13,684 bases of DNA from Fragilaria radians (Eukaryota; Bacillariophyta; Fragilariophyceae; Fragilariales; Fragilariaceae). Where the stretch lies: the NCBI GenBank assembly GCA_900642245.1, contig CAAAJI010001118.1, positions 1 to 13,684 of the forward strand, given 5' to 3'. The notes beneath the pieces are model-generated. The model was not told the origin of the DNA and did not search any database. It saw only the letters and a program-made list of their open reading frames with translations. Below are positions 1 to 7,949 of the stretch, piece by piece (the first letter of the stretch is position 1; each line of letters starts with the position of its first letter). A program made the position numbers and the translations under genes.

Positions 1-1
1 C

Positions 2-1495
2 TATCGATATGGTGTTCCATCATATCCAGGGCAATTTGCAGACGCGGCTGCTACAAGCTTTTTACGTCAAACCCGTGGTGAGACTCAACCCTGTCTTTAC
101 AAGAAGGCCTGTATTACTGTGACTTGGTCAAGGTATCATGCAATAGTCAATTTCTATGGTCCCCCTCCAGACGAGTACCAACAAAACGGGAATCAAAACA
201 CTATGGAATTAATTCAAGATACGAGTGATACGCCATCATGGGCCATTGTTGATCCCGAATTTCTGGCTTCCAAAAGTCCAATTCATCGAGAAAAGGATCG
301 CGATGAAACACAAGGTAAAATAGTTGCCACTGTTGGACCTAAAGATTCTGACACGTCTGAGATGGAAGCAAGTGGATTAGCGGAGGAAAAAAAGGAAGAT
401 TCTCATGAATCGATTGATCCTGTCATCAAAAGTCAAACCAACTCTGGAAATGAATTGCCAGAAGAAAAAGTAGCTACAAGCGAAGCGTCAAAGGACGGAT
501 TTGAAGCCGATGTTGTTCGATCCGAAATTCCAGGTGATGTGCCTTTAGAGAAAGATAATTCAAAATCCGTTGACCAAGAGTCGAATACGGATGATTTAGA
601 TGATGGAAATGGCAAAACCTCTTGCTTAGGTGCATGCGATACTTCAAGCATCCCATTCCTGGACTTCACAAGACACGTAGAAGAAATTCCAGATTGCCTG
701 AAGAATCCTAACCTGGGCCCTACTGAATATCGAAGTAAATCTCACGAACAACTAAAAAAGCTAACCAAATGGGTAAAGGAAAATACAGCCGAATTACCAT
801 CAGACCCTTTGGAGGGTTACCTAGTTCTAGACAAAGTAATACTCAAATGCGAAGAGATTAACTCATTTCTTGGTCAACACCAAACAATGTTAGTCGGCGA
901 AAAAGAAGCAAAACAGTTGAAGAGACAAGAACTGAAAGCTGCTGCTGAGTCTGGGTCAGATGCATATAATCCAAACGCCAATTACAATAAGGGCTCTATG
1001 TCAGCTGAAGAAGCAACTACTTCAACTCGATCACTAAAACAACAAGCTGAAAAATCTGAGAGCGAAAAATCCTTCCCAAGAATGCGTAAACTCGGAAAGT
1101 GGCTAAAGAAGGTGGGAGAAGCTGGATCTGAGTGGGCTACTTCTACAACTTGTAGTCGAGAAGAAGCTAGTTTAGATCCGAAAACCGAGATTGATCAGCG
1201 AAAGGCAAGTTCATCAGCTCCAGATAATCCACCAATTCCACCGGCTGATAATGGTGGAAATCTTCGTCGTGTTTCCAGTAGTGCCTCATTGGATGGAGCT
1301 TCTGTCGTTAGTACTGCATCCAAGAGTGAGGACTTGGAGCCTCTTGTGGGGTTCTGGAATTGGGATAATACAATGCGAGTACACAAAATGAAAATGCACG
1401 TTGCCGAGGGATCCGATTTAGCACTCCACGTTGTCTTAGCGATCGTGACAAATCAATTGAGGTATGAGCGCAATGTTGTGGTGACAACAGTATAG
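2..1495 (+). CDS. 3' part of an unrecognised acidic, Ser-rich protein (5' end outside window)
   Basis: The frame is open from base 2 to the TAG at 1493-1495, so about 497 residues of a longer protein or last exon are visible. A GTG at 119 is not a credible start, because the frame continues upstream of it with sensible protein, including a motif FYGPPPDEY just downstream. The middle (about bases 280-600) encodes a low-complexity stretch rich in Glu, Asp, Ser and Lys. A probably helical segment follows (about 680-900, 'HEQLKKLTKWVKE'), then a basic amphipathic-looking stretch near 1081-1120 (RMRKLGKWLKKVGE) and a Ser/Pro-rich linker. The last 45 or so residues look ordered: FWNWDNTMRVHKMKMHV, then a hydrophobic run ending VLAIVTNQLRYERN and VVVTTV at the C-terminus. 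I recognise no named domain. The tail could be a short conserved domain or a membrane-proximal helix. That it is coding is well supported by length and codon continuity; function is unknown. It converges on the minus-strand pyrophosphatase gene. Confidence 0.8.
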   Translation, partial: YRYGVPSYPGQFADAAATSFLRQTRGETQPCLYKKACITVTWSRYHAIVNFYGPPPDEYQQNGNQNTMELIQDTSDTPSWAIVDPEFLASKSPIHREKDRDETQGKIVATVGPKDSDTSEMEASGLAEEKKEDSHESIDPVIKSQTNSGNELPEEKVATSEASKDGFEADVVRSEIPGDVPLEKDNSKSVDQESNTDDLDDGNGKTSCLGACDTSSIPFLDFTRHVEEIPDCLKNPNLGPTEYRSKSHEQLKKLTKWVKENTAELPSDPLEGYLVLDKVILKCEEINSFLGQHQTMLVGEKEAKQLKRQELKAAAESGSDAYNPNANYNKGSMSAEEATTSTRSLKQQAEKSESEKSFPRMRKLGKWLKKVGEAGSEWATSTTCSREEASLDPKTEIDQRKASSSAPDNPPIPPADNGGNLRRVSSSASLDGASVVSTASKSEDLEPLVGFWNWDNTMRVHKMKMHVAEGSDLALHVVLAIVTNQLRYERNVVVTTV

Positions 1496-2077
1496 TCCTT
1501 TCCGTTTAAAAGTTTGCACGTGACTACATAGAAATTGAAAAGCTTTCAACAAAGGACGTTACTATGATACTTTCTTGTAAACATACTCCAAATGATTCAA
1601 AAATAATCGCTTGCTTATCTGTTGCATTTAGTGACGGAGATTTTCATTTGCGATATCTTTCGACTTGACAGCATCATGTAATGTTTCAATAATTCTCTTT
1701 GCGTTTTCTTAATTATGGGTGAAACTAATCAGGCTAGTTTTCAACTTCCTCGACTTATAGGATTTGGTTGCTTTGACAATTTAGAATTTTGTATGACTAC
1801 TTGAAATGACACGACTAGATTCTTAGATTATTAGTTGCATCGGTAACCTCAAACAGTCTATTGCAAATTAAATGAAAGCCAGCTGAGGCTCTTTACCGAA
1901 AAAGGTGTGATGAAATACTTTGCTGAAATGGAACCGTCTATTCGATAAAAATTGGTATAAAATGAATAGTTGAAATAAAGAATTTAGAAACCAAATGTGC
2001 CCTTCAATGAAAGAGAACCACAAAGTCACCATACTTTGTTGTTCGTACTTGTATGGTATTAACAACTGCTTTTACCC
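1496..2077. other. Convergent intergenic region, no gene seen
   Basis: This is the AT-rich spacer between the stop codons of two convergent genes, so it should hold both 3' UTRs and polyadenylation signals. A 65-codon open frame on the minus strand (1868-2065) has low-complexity, hydrophobic composition and no recognisable motif, and I do not regard it as a gene. Confidence 0.6.
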
Positions 2078-3130
2078 TCATGGCTTGGGGGAACTATGAC
2101 TATTCCTCGTCATCATTTGATTGGCACAAATTTTCAATGTAGATTGAGACAATGGTACATGACAAACTGTAGCCAATCGTAAGAGATAGATGGTAACATC
2201 TGCCAATTCTTGTCCTATCGAAGCTAATTCCTTTTGTTGGTTGTGAAGTTGGTGGTCATTGTTGATTTCATTCTTGTTGTCGCGTTCGGTGTTGCTTTCA
2301 TCGTTGTTGTTGTTGTTGTTGTTGTTTTGTTCCAAATCAGTATTGTCTTTGGATGATCGTGTCATACTTATGGATTCCGTATCTCCCTTCCATTGTATTA
2401 ATTCTGACAATTCTCCTAATTCTCCCAACAATGCCAAAACAAGATTACGAGGTGTATGGAAACGATTCCATTGTCGTTCGGTAGCAAATTGAGCAATATT
2501 AGATTGGACATGTTCCAATGTATCCAATTGTGTAAAGGATTCGTTTTGATTGAAAGTAGTCGCAGTCGTCGTCGTGGTAGTAGTAGATGGAGTAATGATA
2601 TGAGGTGTCTCCTGTCCTGATGTTTTCGTGATACCCGTCTGATGAGAATATTGTGTATACTTGCCAGATTTTCCATGACAAAGTTCCACAGGATACTTCT
2701 TTGCATTCAATTGTAACTTTGTAACAATACAGTGATGAAGATGTAGATCACACGATACAGCCATTAATGCCAATTGCCATAATAGTTGTCCAAACAATGG
2801 ATACATGACTGTGGGAGCTTTCCATGGGACTGGTTCATGGGGTATTTTTTTCATTTTACGTATGGAGAATTGACTAGTTTTTGTTGGAGTTGTTGTTGTA
2901 TCAACATCACTTTGTGAAGATGAAGCCGAACGATCTGGAGGAGCATGTTGTAACATTTCGGCTGCTAATTGTCCAACCAAAGCAGTGAATTCTAATAATA
3001 ATTGTCGAATGGATGGACAATGTCGATTCATCCAATGTGATTTCGCCAAGGTCATGATATGACCAAAGGTTAATCCTCCCGATGACATGACAGAAGAAGA
3101 ACTAATTGGTGGAGGTGGTGTAGAAGGCAT
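2078..3130 (-). CDS. dCTP pyrophosphatase (DCTPP1/RS21-C6, MazG-like) with a decayed second MazG unit
   Basis: This single-exon gene encodes 350 residues from an ATG at 3130, about twice the length of human DCTPP1 (170). DCTPP1 enzymes hydrolyse dCTP and modified dCTPs to dCMP and pyrophosphate, cleaning the dNTP pool. The C-terminal half (about residues 202-342) matches the family well: ERQWNRFHTPRNLVLALLGE, then the metal-binding G-E237-x-x-E240, IQWKGD, and E308-x-x-D311 in QELADVTIYLLRLA. An Asn tract (269-276), encoded by a GTT-repeat on the plus strand, sits in the loop between the two metal motifs. This half ends at residue 350 without the KYP tail usual for the family. The N-terminal half (about 30-160) also resembles the fold: residues 31-60, a helix ending ALMAVSC at 121-127, then LNAKKYP (141-147) and GKYTQ (156-160), like the INRRRYP and RKYTE tail of the human enzyme. 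Here the metal residues are replaced (Q54, A57, L113, Q116). No transit peptide is seen. The catalytic call is firm; the duplicated reading is my inference. Confidence 0.85.
   Translation of the reverse strand: MPSTPPPPISSSSVMSSGGLTFGHIMTLAKSHWMNRHCPSIRQLLLEFTALVGQLAAEMLQHAPPDRSASSSQSDVDTTTTPTKTSQFSIRKMKKIPHEPVPWKAPTVMYPLFGQLLWQLALMAVSCDLHLHHCIVTKLQLNAKKYPVELCHGKSGKYTQYSHQTGITKTSGQETPHIITPSTTTTTTTATTFNQNESFTQLDTLEHVQSNIAQFATERQWNRFHTPRNLVLALLGELGELSELIQWKGDTESISMTRSSKDNTDLEQNNNNNNNNDESNTERDNKNEINNDHQLHNQQKELASIGQELADVTIYLLRLATVCHVPLSQSTLKICANQMMTRNSHSSPKP
2303..2326. repeat. (GTT)8 microsatellite inside the pyrophosphatase coding region
   Basis: Eight perfect GTT units on the plus strand encode most of the poly-Asn tract of the minus-strand gene. 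The tract lies in the loop between the ExxE and ExxD motifs, so length changes stay in frame. Confidence 0.95.
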
Positions 3131-3320
3131 TATGGATCCTAGAATGTGTGTGGTGAAAGAAAATAAACTTAAATACCGGTATGCTGTTTCGCGCCATTTT
3201 TCAAGTAACCTAGTAACACTTGTCGTTTGTTTGTTGGGCTAGTATTGGAGACAATGCAAGCACTACTAGTGCATGAACTTCCATTCTTTTTCATCACCGT
3301 AATTTGTCACTTGCGTCCAA
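3131..3320. promoter_or_regulatory. Bidirectional promoter between pyrophosphatase and BUB3 genes
   Basis: Only 190 bases separate the two divergent start codons, so both promoters and both 5' UTRs must fit here. The spacer carries an E2F-type site at 3187-3195, a perfect 10-bp palindrome ATACCGGTAT at 3173-3182, and two GTAAC words at 3205-3209 and 3213-3217. Shared control of the two genes is an inference from this layout. Confidence 0.6.
3187..3195 (+). promoter_or_regulatory. E2F/DP-type site TTTCGCGCC
   Basis: The word fits the E2F consensus TTTSSCGC plus a following C. It lies 57 nt upstream of the pyrophosphatase ATG and 126 nt upstream of the BUB3 ATG. It stands out as a GC-rich word in an AT-rich spacer. 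E2F/DP factors drive G1/S genes in plants, animals and algae. Actual binding here is not shown. Confidence 0.5.
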
Positions 3321-4477
3321 ATGTCCTTACCGGAAGCAAAGGCATTGCCGGATCCACCAACCGATGGTGTTAGTGCTCTAGAATATCTTTCCAATACTCA
3401 ATTGGCTTCAACATCTTGGGATGGATGTGCTAGAATTCATGATACAGGAGACGAAGAATGGTCGTTAAAACTATGTCATGCTATGGAATCAGGACCACTC
3501 TTGAGTTTGACATCTACATCGGAATCATCTATATTTACGGGGGGATTGGATGGAAGTAGTAAGTTAAGATACATCGCTTATCGTGAATTCATGCTCTTGT
3601 TGTACAATAAATGCTAATTTTCGTTGACATCCTATTCTTGAAAACAATGAACAAAATACATACGAAAGTTCGTCAATTGGATGTACCGACAAGTAAAATA
3701 TCAGTCATTGGAGGTCATTCAGGAGAACCTTCTAAAATTGCATGCTCTTGTTTGAAACGACTAATCGACGATAAGGACGACAATCAAATTGACGGAGGGC
3801 ATTTACTGGTGAGTGCTGGTTGGCATTCTCAATTACAAATTTGGGATATCCGAACATCGGCTGCTGTTGCTACTCTAGATCTTCCAGGAAAGGCATTCTC
3901 TATGGATGTTCATAAGAATCGAATTGTTGTAGCGACTAGTGCAGGACGTCGACTCGTCTTTATCGATTATCGGTATGGGAAAGCCAAAGTTGTGTTGGAT
4001 CGAGAATCATCTCTCAAATATCAAACACGGACTGTTCAATTTTTTCCGAATGGACAGGGTTATGCTCTTGGAAGTATTGAGGGGAGAGTAGCAGTTGAAT
4101 ATTTACCACCCGAATTACAACATGAATCCACCACGACAACATCCGTTTCCAAAAATTATGCCTTTAAATGTCATCGAATTCAAGATACAGTCTATCCCGT
4201 CAATGCCATTGTATTTTGTCCTAGTCAAGATTGTAGCTTTGCTACGGGAGGGTGTGACGGTACAGTCGTTCTATGGGATGGTCAACATAAGAAAAAACTG
4301 ACAGCCTTACCACGAATGGCTACCAGTATTGCAGCATTAGCCTTTACACCCAATGGTAAACAATTGGCCATTGCCGCAAGTTATACCTTTGAAGAGGGAG
4401 AAAAGGATCATCCCCGAGATGATATCTTTGTCCGAACGATATTGGATTCCGAGGTACAGCCCAAGGCCAACCCATGA
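3321..4477 (+). CDS. BUB3: BUB3, mitotic spindle-checkpoint WD40 protein
   Basis: BUB3 is a seven-bladed WD40 propeller that binds the GLEBS motifs of BUB1 and BUBR1/MAD3 and brings them to phosphorylated MELT repeats of KNL1 at kinetochores. I read it as join(3321..3558, 3669..4477), 348 residues against 328 in human. The unspliced frame stops at 3615-3617. Joining the GTAAGT donor at 3559 to the AG ending at 3668 gives GGLDGS-I-RQLDVPTS, continuous with the family. Diagnostic stretches are TSWDGCARIHD (31-41), ESSLKYQTR (192-200), GSIEGRVAVEYL (214-225), then YAFKCHR, YPVNAI, FATGGCDGTVVLWD, and TSIAALAF near the C-terminus. The paralogue RAE1 shares the fold, but ESSLKYQTR, RVAVEYL and YAFKCHR favour BUB3. 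A roughly ten-residue Asp-rich insertion (LIDDKDDNQIDGG, 111-123) lengthens the third blade. The gene is divergent from the dCTP pyrophosphatase gene. Confidence 0.93.
3559..3668 (+). other. Spliceosomal intron in BUB3 (110 nt, phase 1)
   Basis: It has a consensus donor GTAAGT and an acceptor ending GAAAG. Removing it restores the BUB3 frame through the 'GGLDGSIRQLD' junction. The acceptor lacks a strong pyrimidine tract, so its exact position is slightly less certain than the donor. Confidence 0.85.
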
Positions 4478-5354
4478 TCGCACAATCGATTTATCAACAC
4501 ATCATTTTGATTGATCTACTACTACTACTACAAATATACATCGTTCGTTCCTCTAGTAAGTAAAGCGTGCGGTAATGAAGTGGCATAGACATAGAGATTC
4601 ATGGGTATGTAGACTCTAGAAACTCTCTTACCGTAATTGTCTTTTATTTTGTAAACAAAGCGATTTTACTTAAATTCGAATTGTTGTGCGTTACTCTCTT
4701 CATTGGAAATACACACACATATGGAAGTAATGAAACAATTACATGACTAACCATTTCATCCTGTTGTTTCTTGCAGGTTGTGAAACACGGTGTCAATGAC
4801 AATAAACGCAAACTACCCAAAACTAACGAAAAATGCACATCTCAGCAGCATCACAAGGAAAAAAATAGTTTTCAATTGGAAGATATCATTCATTGAAATG
4901 ATCATTACATTGCCCTTGGACTGACGTTTTGTTTGTTGATGGACAATCATTTGAATTATAATCTTGTATTTGAACAATTCCTTCCCCTAGCCCCAAAGGG
5001 CTGCCAAACAAGTACTCTTTCCCTAAATGATACACCCAAATAATAGAAAGACTCTTTACGAAATGATCTTCTTCTTACATCCGGCATTAGATGGGAAGAT
5101 GATCAACCAATGATTTAACCATATATAGCTGAATAATTGTCTATAATAAATGAACCCACCAAGCAGCCTAGAATGAGGGAAAAAGAAAGTTTGTTGAAAG
5201 CTGCTCACTTGGAAAATGCCCATTCTTCCCCTAATCCCTTTCATGGTCTTGGTATACAAAGCCTTTAAAAATCCAGAGTCTAATGCATTTTGTTGAATAT
5301 TGACATTATGGCATTTCCAATACTCTTTGTTGTAGAATTTAGCTTGGCAACCTT
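4478..5354. other. Intergenic region downstream of BUB3, no gene seen
   Basis: It begins with the BUB3 3' UTR, which includes a small (CTA)5 run at 4516-4530. The remainder is AT-rich with only short open frames on the minus strand (4644-4838, 5056-5259), which show no motif and biased Phe/Leu/Ile composition. I see no RNA gene and no element ends. Confidence 0.55.
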
Positions 5355-5438
5355 GCTATTGAAAACTCTATGTTAGCTATTGAAAACTCTATGTTAGCTA
5401 TTGAAAACTCTATGTTAGCTATTGAAAACTCTATGTTA
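5355..5438 (+). repeat. Perfect tandem repeat, 4 x 21 bp
   Basis: Four identical back-to-back copies of a 21-bp unit beginning GCTATTGAAAAC and ending TATGTTA are followed by GCTGCA. The period is divisible by three, so one frame reads (MLAIENS)n, but that frame soon leads into sequence without protein character. There are no spacers, so it is a minisatellite and not a CRISPR array. Exact identity of all copies suggests recent expansion. Confidence 0.95.
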
Positions 5439-6712
5439 GCTGCAATGTGTTATGTGGGGGGTTTAAGGTTTAGGTCACGGCACTCAAAAGGAAATCGAAC
5501 TTGCATACTAAACAGTTACATGTTGTCTGAGCAATCTCATTATACTGACCTTTTTCCCAAAGAGATATTATTAATTGCATCACAATATGATTTCTTTTTC
5601 ATTGGAACATAAAGCCTCAGTTATATTATTCTTTTATCAAAAGTCTTCGTGAATGCCTAGTTGTTACATCTTGCTAAGAACATTCTAATTTCTCAATTGA
5701 ATATTCCTTTTCAGAACCAATCTAATTTCTCTTTCAGTAACTTACAATTGGATGAAATTCATCCAATCATTATGCTTATAAGTAGAGGTGAAACGATGAT
5801 AATATTGATCAGTAGAAACATGGTTTCAACTACAAAGCTTGAAGGCAATGGTATGTCGTAGACTATTATGTAAACTACGTGAAGGTAATGAACTGCTACC
5901 CTGAGATTGGGAATGCAGTAGTAGGAGCACCAACCAATGGGTTGGCAAATCAAGTAACTTGAAACCATCTTGACTGAGAAAAGAGAATCTTTTACTAAGA
6001 GCACGATGCCAAGAGGGTACGGATCATAATCAAAAAATGGAAAAGGAAGTGGCACCTGTGTATCGAGAAATTCAGATGATACTAGCAGTTTTTTCATGAA
6101 GATTTATCCAGTAAGATTTCCTTCTACTACTAAATTAGTGTGAATGTTGAGGATATTTAATGAATTTTCACCAAATGACGGATTTGTTCATGAAGAATCT
6201 GAAGGGAGAGGCCTAAAAAGATCATGCAGAGAAGTTTTTCACGGGATGCGACCATCAAAGGTAGGGAGTTGGAAGGTAAACTACACGTTTGATGATTTCA
6301 TTCAAACCAAGATTTATTTAGGGCAATATGTGTAAGAGAAAATTAAAGAAAACAAAAGAAACGTCATCCAGTGCAGTAACACCTTTCGAAGAATTGATTG
6401 TCAAAATACGGAATATTGACCACCAAAAGGATATTTTTACAGAACGTATAACCAGCCAATAAAGTTCCCAATTGGCAACTTACCTAAAGCACGGCTTCTC
6501 AAATTTGAAATGTTATTCATCCCCTATATTAACCCTAGCAACCGAAATCAAGAGATATATTTGGTGTCATTGTTCCTAATTTTGAAATTATCGTGTACTT
6601 TTTCATGAGAAAATTGGGACTGTCAGATTGCTAATTGTCTTGAGAAGATGTAACACAGCTATAGAGATGTTTGTTTCCAATTCCAAAATTATCTGCACTT
6701 TAATGAAGTGCC
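5439..6712. other. Gene-poor region, possibly decayed mobile DNA
   Basis: No frame is long or family-like. The longest is a 112-codon minus-strand frame (5759-6097) rich in Ile, Leu, Val and Phe with no motif. A plus-strand frame at 6144-6335 (63 codons) and a short one near 6015-6097 look faintly coding but match nothing I know. Because a Ty3/gypsy fragment follows directly, part of this stretch may be upstream sequence of the same dead element; I cannot show that. Confidence 0.4.
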
Positions 6713-7215
6713 CCTAAGCTTTTCATCATCTCTTCTTGAAGAATTAATGCTCAATGGTACACTGCATTTATTGTCCCGTGGGGAAAGTTTGATTCTTATG
6801 ACTCCCTATGGGAATGTCTACCGCTTCGGATGAGGGTTTTCAGTGTCAAACAAAAGCACGTCTTGGTGATCTTCCTGTTGCGCATGTATATGTTGATGGC
6901 ATTTTGTCTTACAGAGAAATGTTGTAGGAGCACTCTAGTGAACTCTTGTTTCATCTAATTCCTGGGAACGTTTAGGAAATGCAAAAACTGTAATGTTTCC
7001 GCATAAGAAATAGAACATCTTGAATAAACCTTAACTCAAAGAAATCATCAATGGCATTGCCAACATACAAGATGGAGCTGAGACTTTTTCTTTCATTGTT
7101 CAACAACAATTTTGACAATTGGCCTCTATGTGAGCATATCTTGGCCCTCAAGACCCAAATGCACAGATCTAAAGCAATCTTCAACAGAATTGCAGAATAT
7201 CCACCAGTTTTCTAA
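6713..7215 (+). mobile_element. Ty3/gypsy-type reverse transcriptase relic
   Basis: Three blocks appear in the order expected for a gypsy reverse transcriptase. Block 1 (6746-6799) reads NAQWYTAFIVPWGKFDSY, like the 'LCTI..PWGKY' segment. Block 2 (6802-6924, shifted one frame) reads LPMGMSTASD, then GDLPVAHVYVDGILSY, matching 'LPMG...DIFQ...VYVDDIL'. Block 3 (7051-7212, same frame as block 2) reads ELRLFLSLFNNNFDNWP and HILAL, matching the connection segment 'LRSFLGLVNYYRDMWP...HILAPL'. The relic is dead: a frameshift lies between blocks 1 and 2, stops occur at 6925-6927 and 7213-7215, sequence between blocks 2 and 3 is eroded, and the second catalytic Asp of YVDD is Gly (codon 6898-6900). 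Element ends and long terminal repeats were not found. Confidence 0.75.
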
Positions 7216-7949
7216 AACAATGAATCTGCAGTGCCATGAAGTAATTCTCAATAGCACTTTAGGCCTGATGTTATTGCCTGCAAGTGTTGTGCATCTCAAA
7301 ATGGCAATGGTTGAGAGAATCAATTATGTATTCACTTATGCTTTAGGTGATTGGATGTTTACTCAACTTAATAGGTGCGCTTTGCCAAAGCCAGCATATC
7401 ATACTGAAGGTCCTTAGTAAGGTTATTTCACTTACCTAAAACAACTGAAAGATTACTCCTTAATTACTCATACATCAATGTACACACGATGATAAGCATG
7501 CTTCCAAAGGATATACTTGTATATTTATTGAAATAAAATGATTTTTCTGCTTCCTGCATCCGCCAGCCATCCTTCCGTCAATTCCGACTCACCTTGGCAT
7601 GCCATGCTACCCAAGAATTTTCAGAGTGGGGACTGCCAACCATTGTTTTGGAGCACGCTATTCGAATCAGAATCTATGTATGTGAACGTCGACTATCGCT
7701 CAAATTAAGGTTGGTATGCTCACTTACAGTTAAAAAATGATTATTTCTTCTTAAATTAGTTCATGATTTAACGGCTCACAAGGCATACTAGGATGAGTTG
7801 AACCGCCAAACCAGAGACCCAAATTTTTACTATCATAGTGAACATGCGTGTTAAATTTTTTGGCTTGACTCCCTGTTCTTCACAGCCTTCCTCCATGCTA
7901 CAATAAATAGTAGTGTTCTGAAATACAATTTTTTTCATCGATTTTGAAG
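7216..7949. other. Intergenic region upstream of the VREY-motif gene
   Basis: The first 200 bases may continue the gypsy relic toward RNase H, but I could not recognise that domain. From about 7440 there are many stops in all frames. The last part is the probable promoter and 5' UTR of the next gene, with an AT-rich CAATAAATAG near 7900 and a T-run close to the start codon. Confidence 0.45.

Noticed and set aside
433..669. Minus-strand frames opposite the first gene
   Set aside because: Shadows of the Glu/Ser/Lys-rich plus-strand frame.
3321..4477. RAE1/GLE2 instead of BUB3
   Set aside because: Same fold family, but ESSLKYQTR, RVAVEYL and YAFKCHR follow BUB3 rather than the corresponding RAE1 segments.
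5355..5438. CRISPR array
   Set aside because: The repeats are directly adjacent with no spacers, and the setting is eukaryotic.
5759..6097. Minus-strand frame of 112 codons, hydrophobic
   Set aside because: Composition follows AT-rich sequence; no motif, no support from neighbours. A small membrane protein is not excluded but not supported.
6570..6715. Possible diverged direct repeat between about 6571-6615 and 6665-6710
   Set aside because: The resemblance is loose and made mainly of A/T-rich words; not convincing by eye.
7112..7417. Plus-strand frame of 101 codons
   Set aside because: It overlaps the gypsy relic in a different frame from the one carrying the reverse-transcriptase motifs, and begins with a non-ATG codon.
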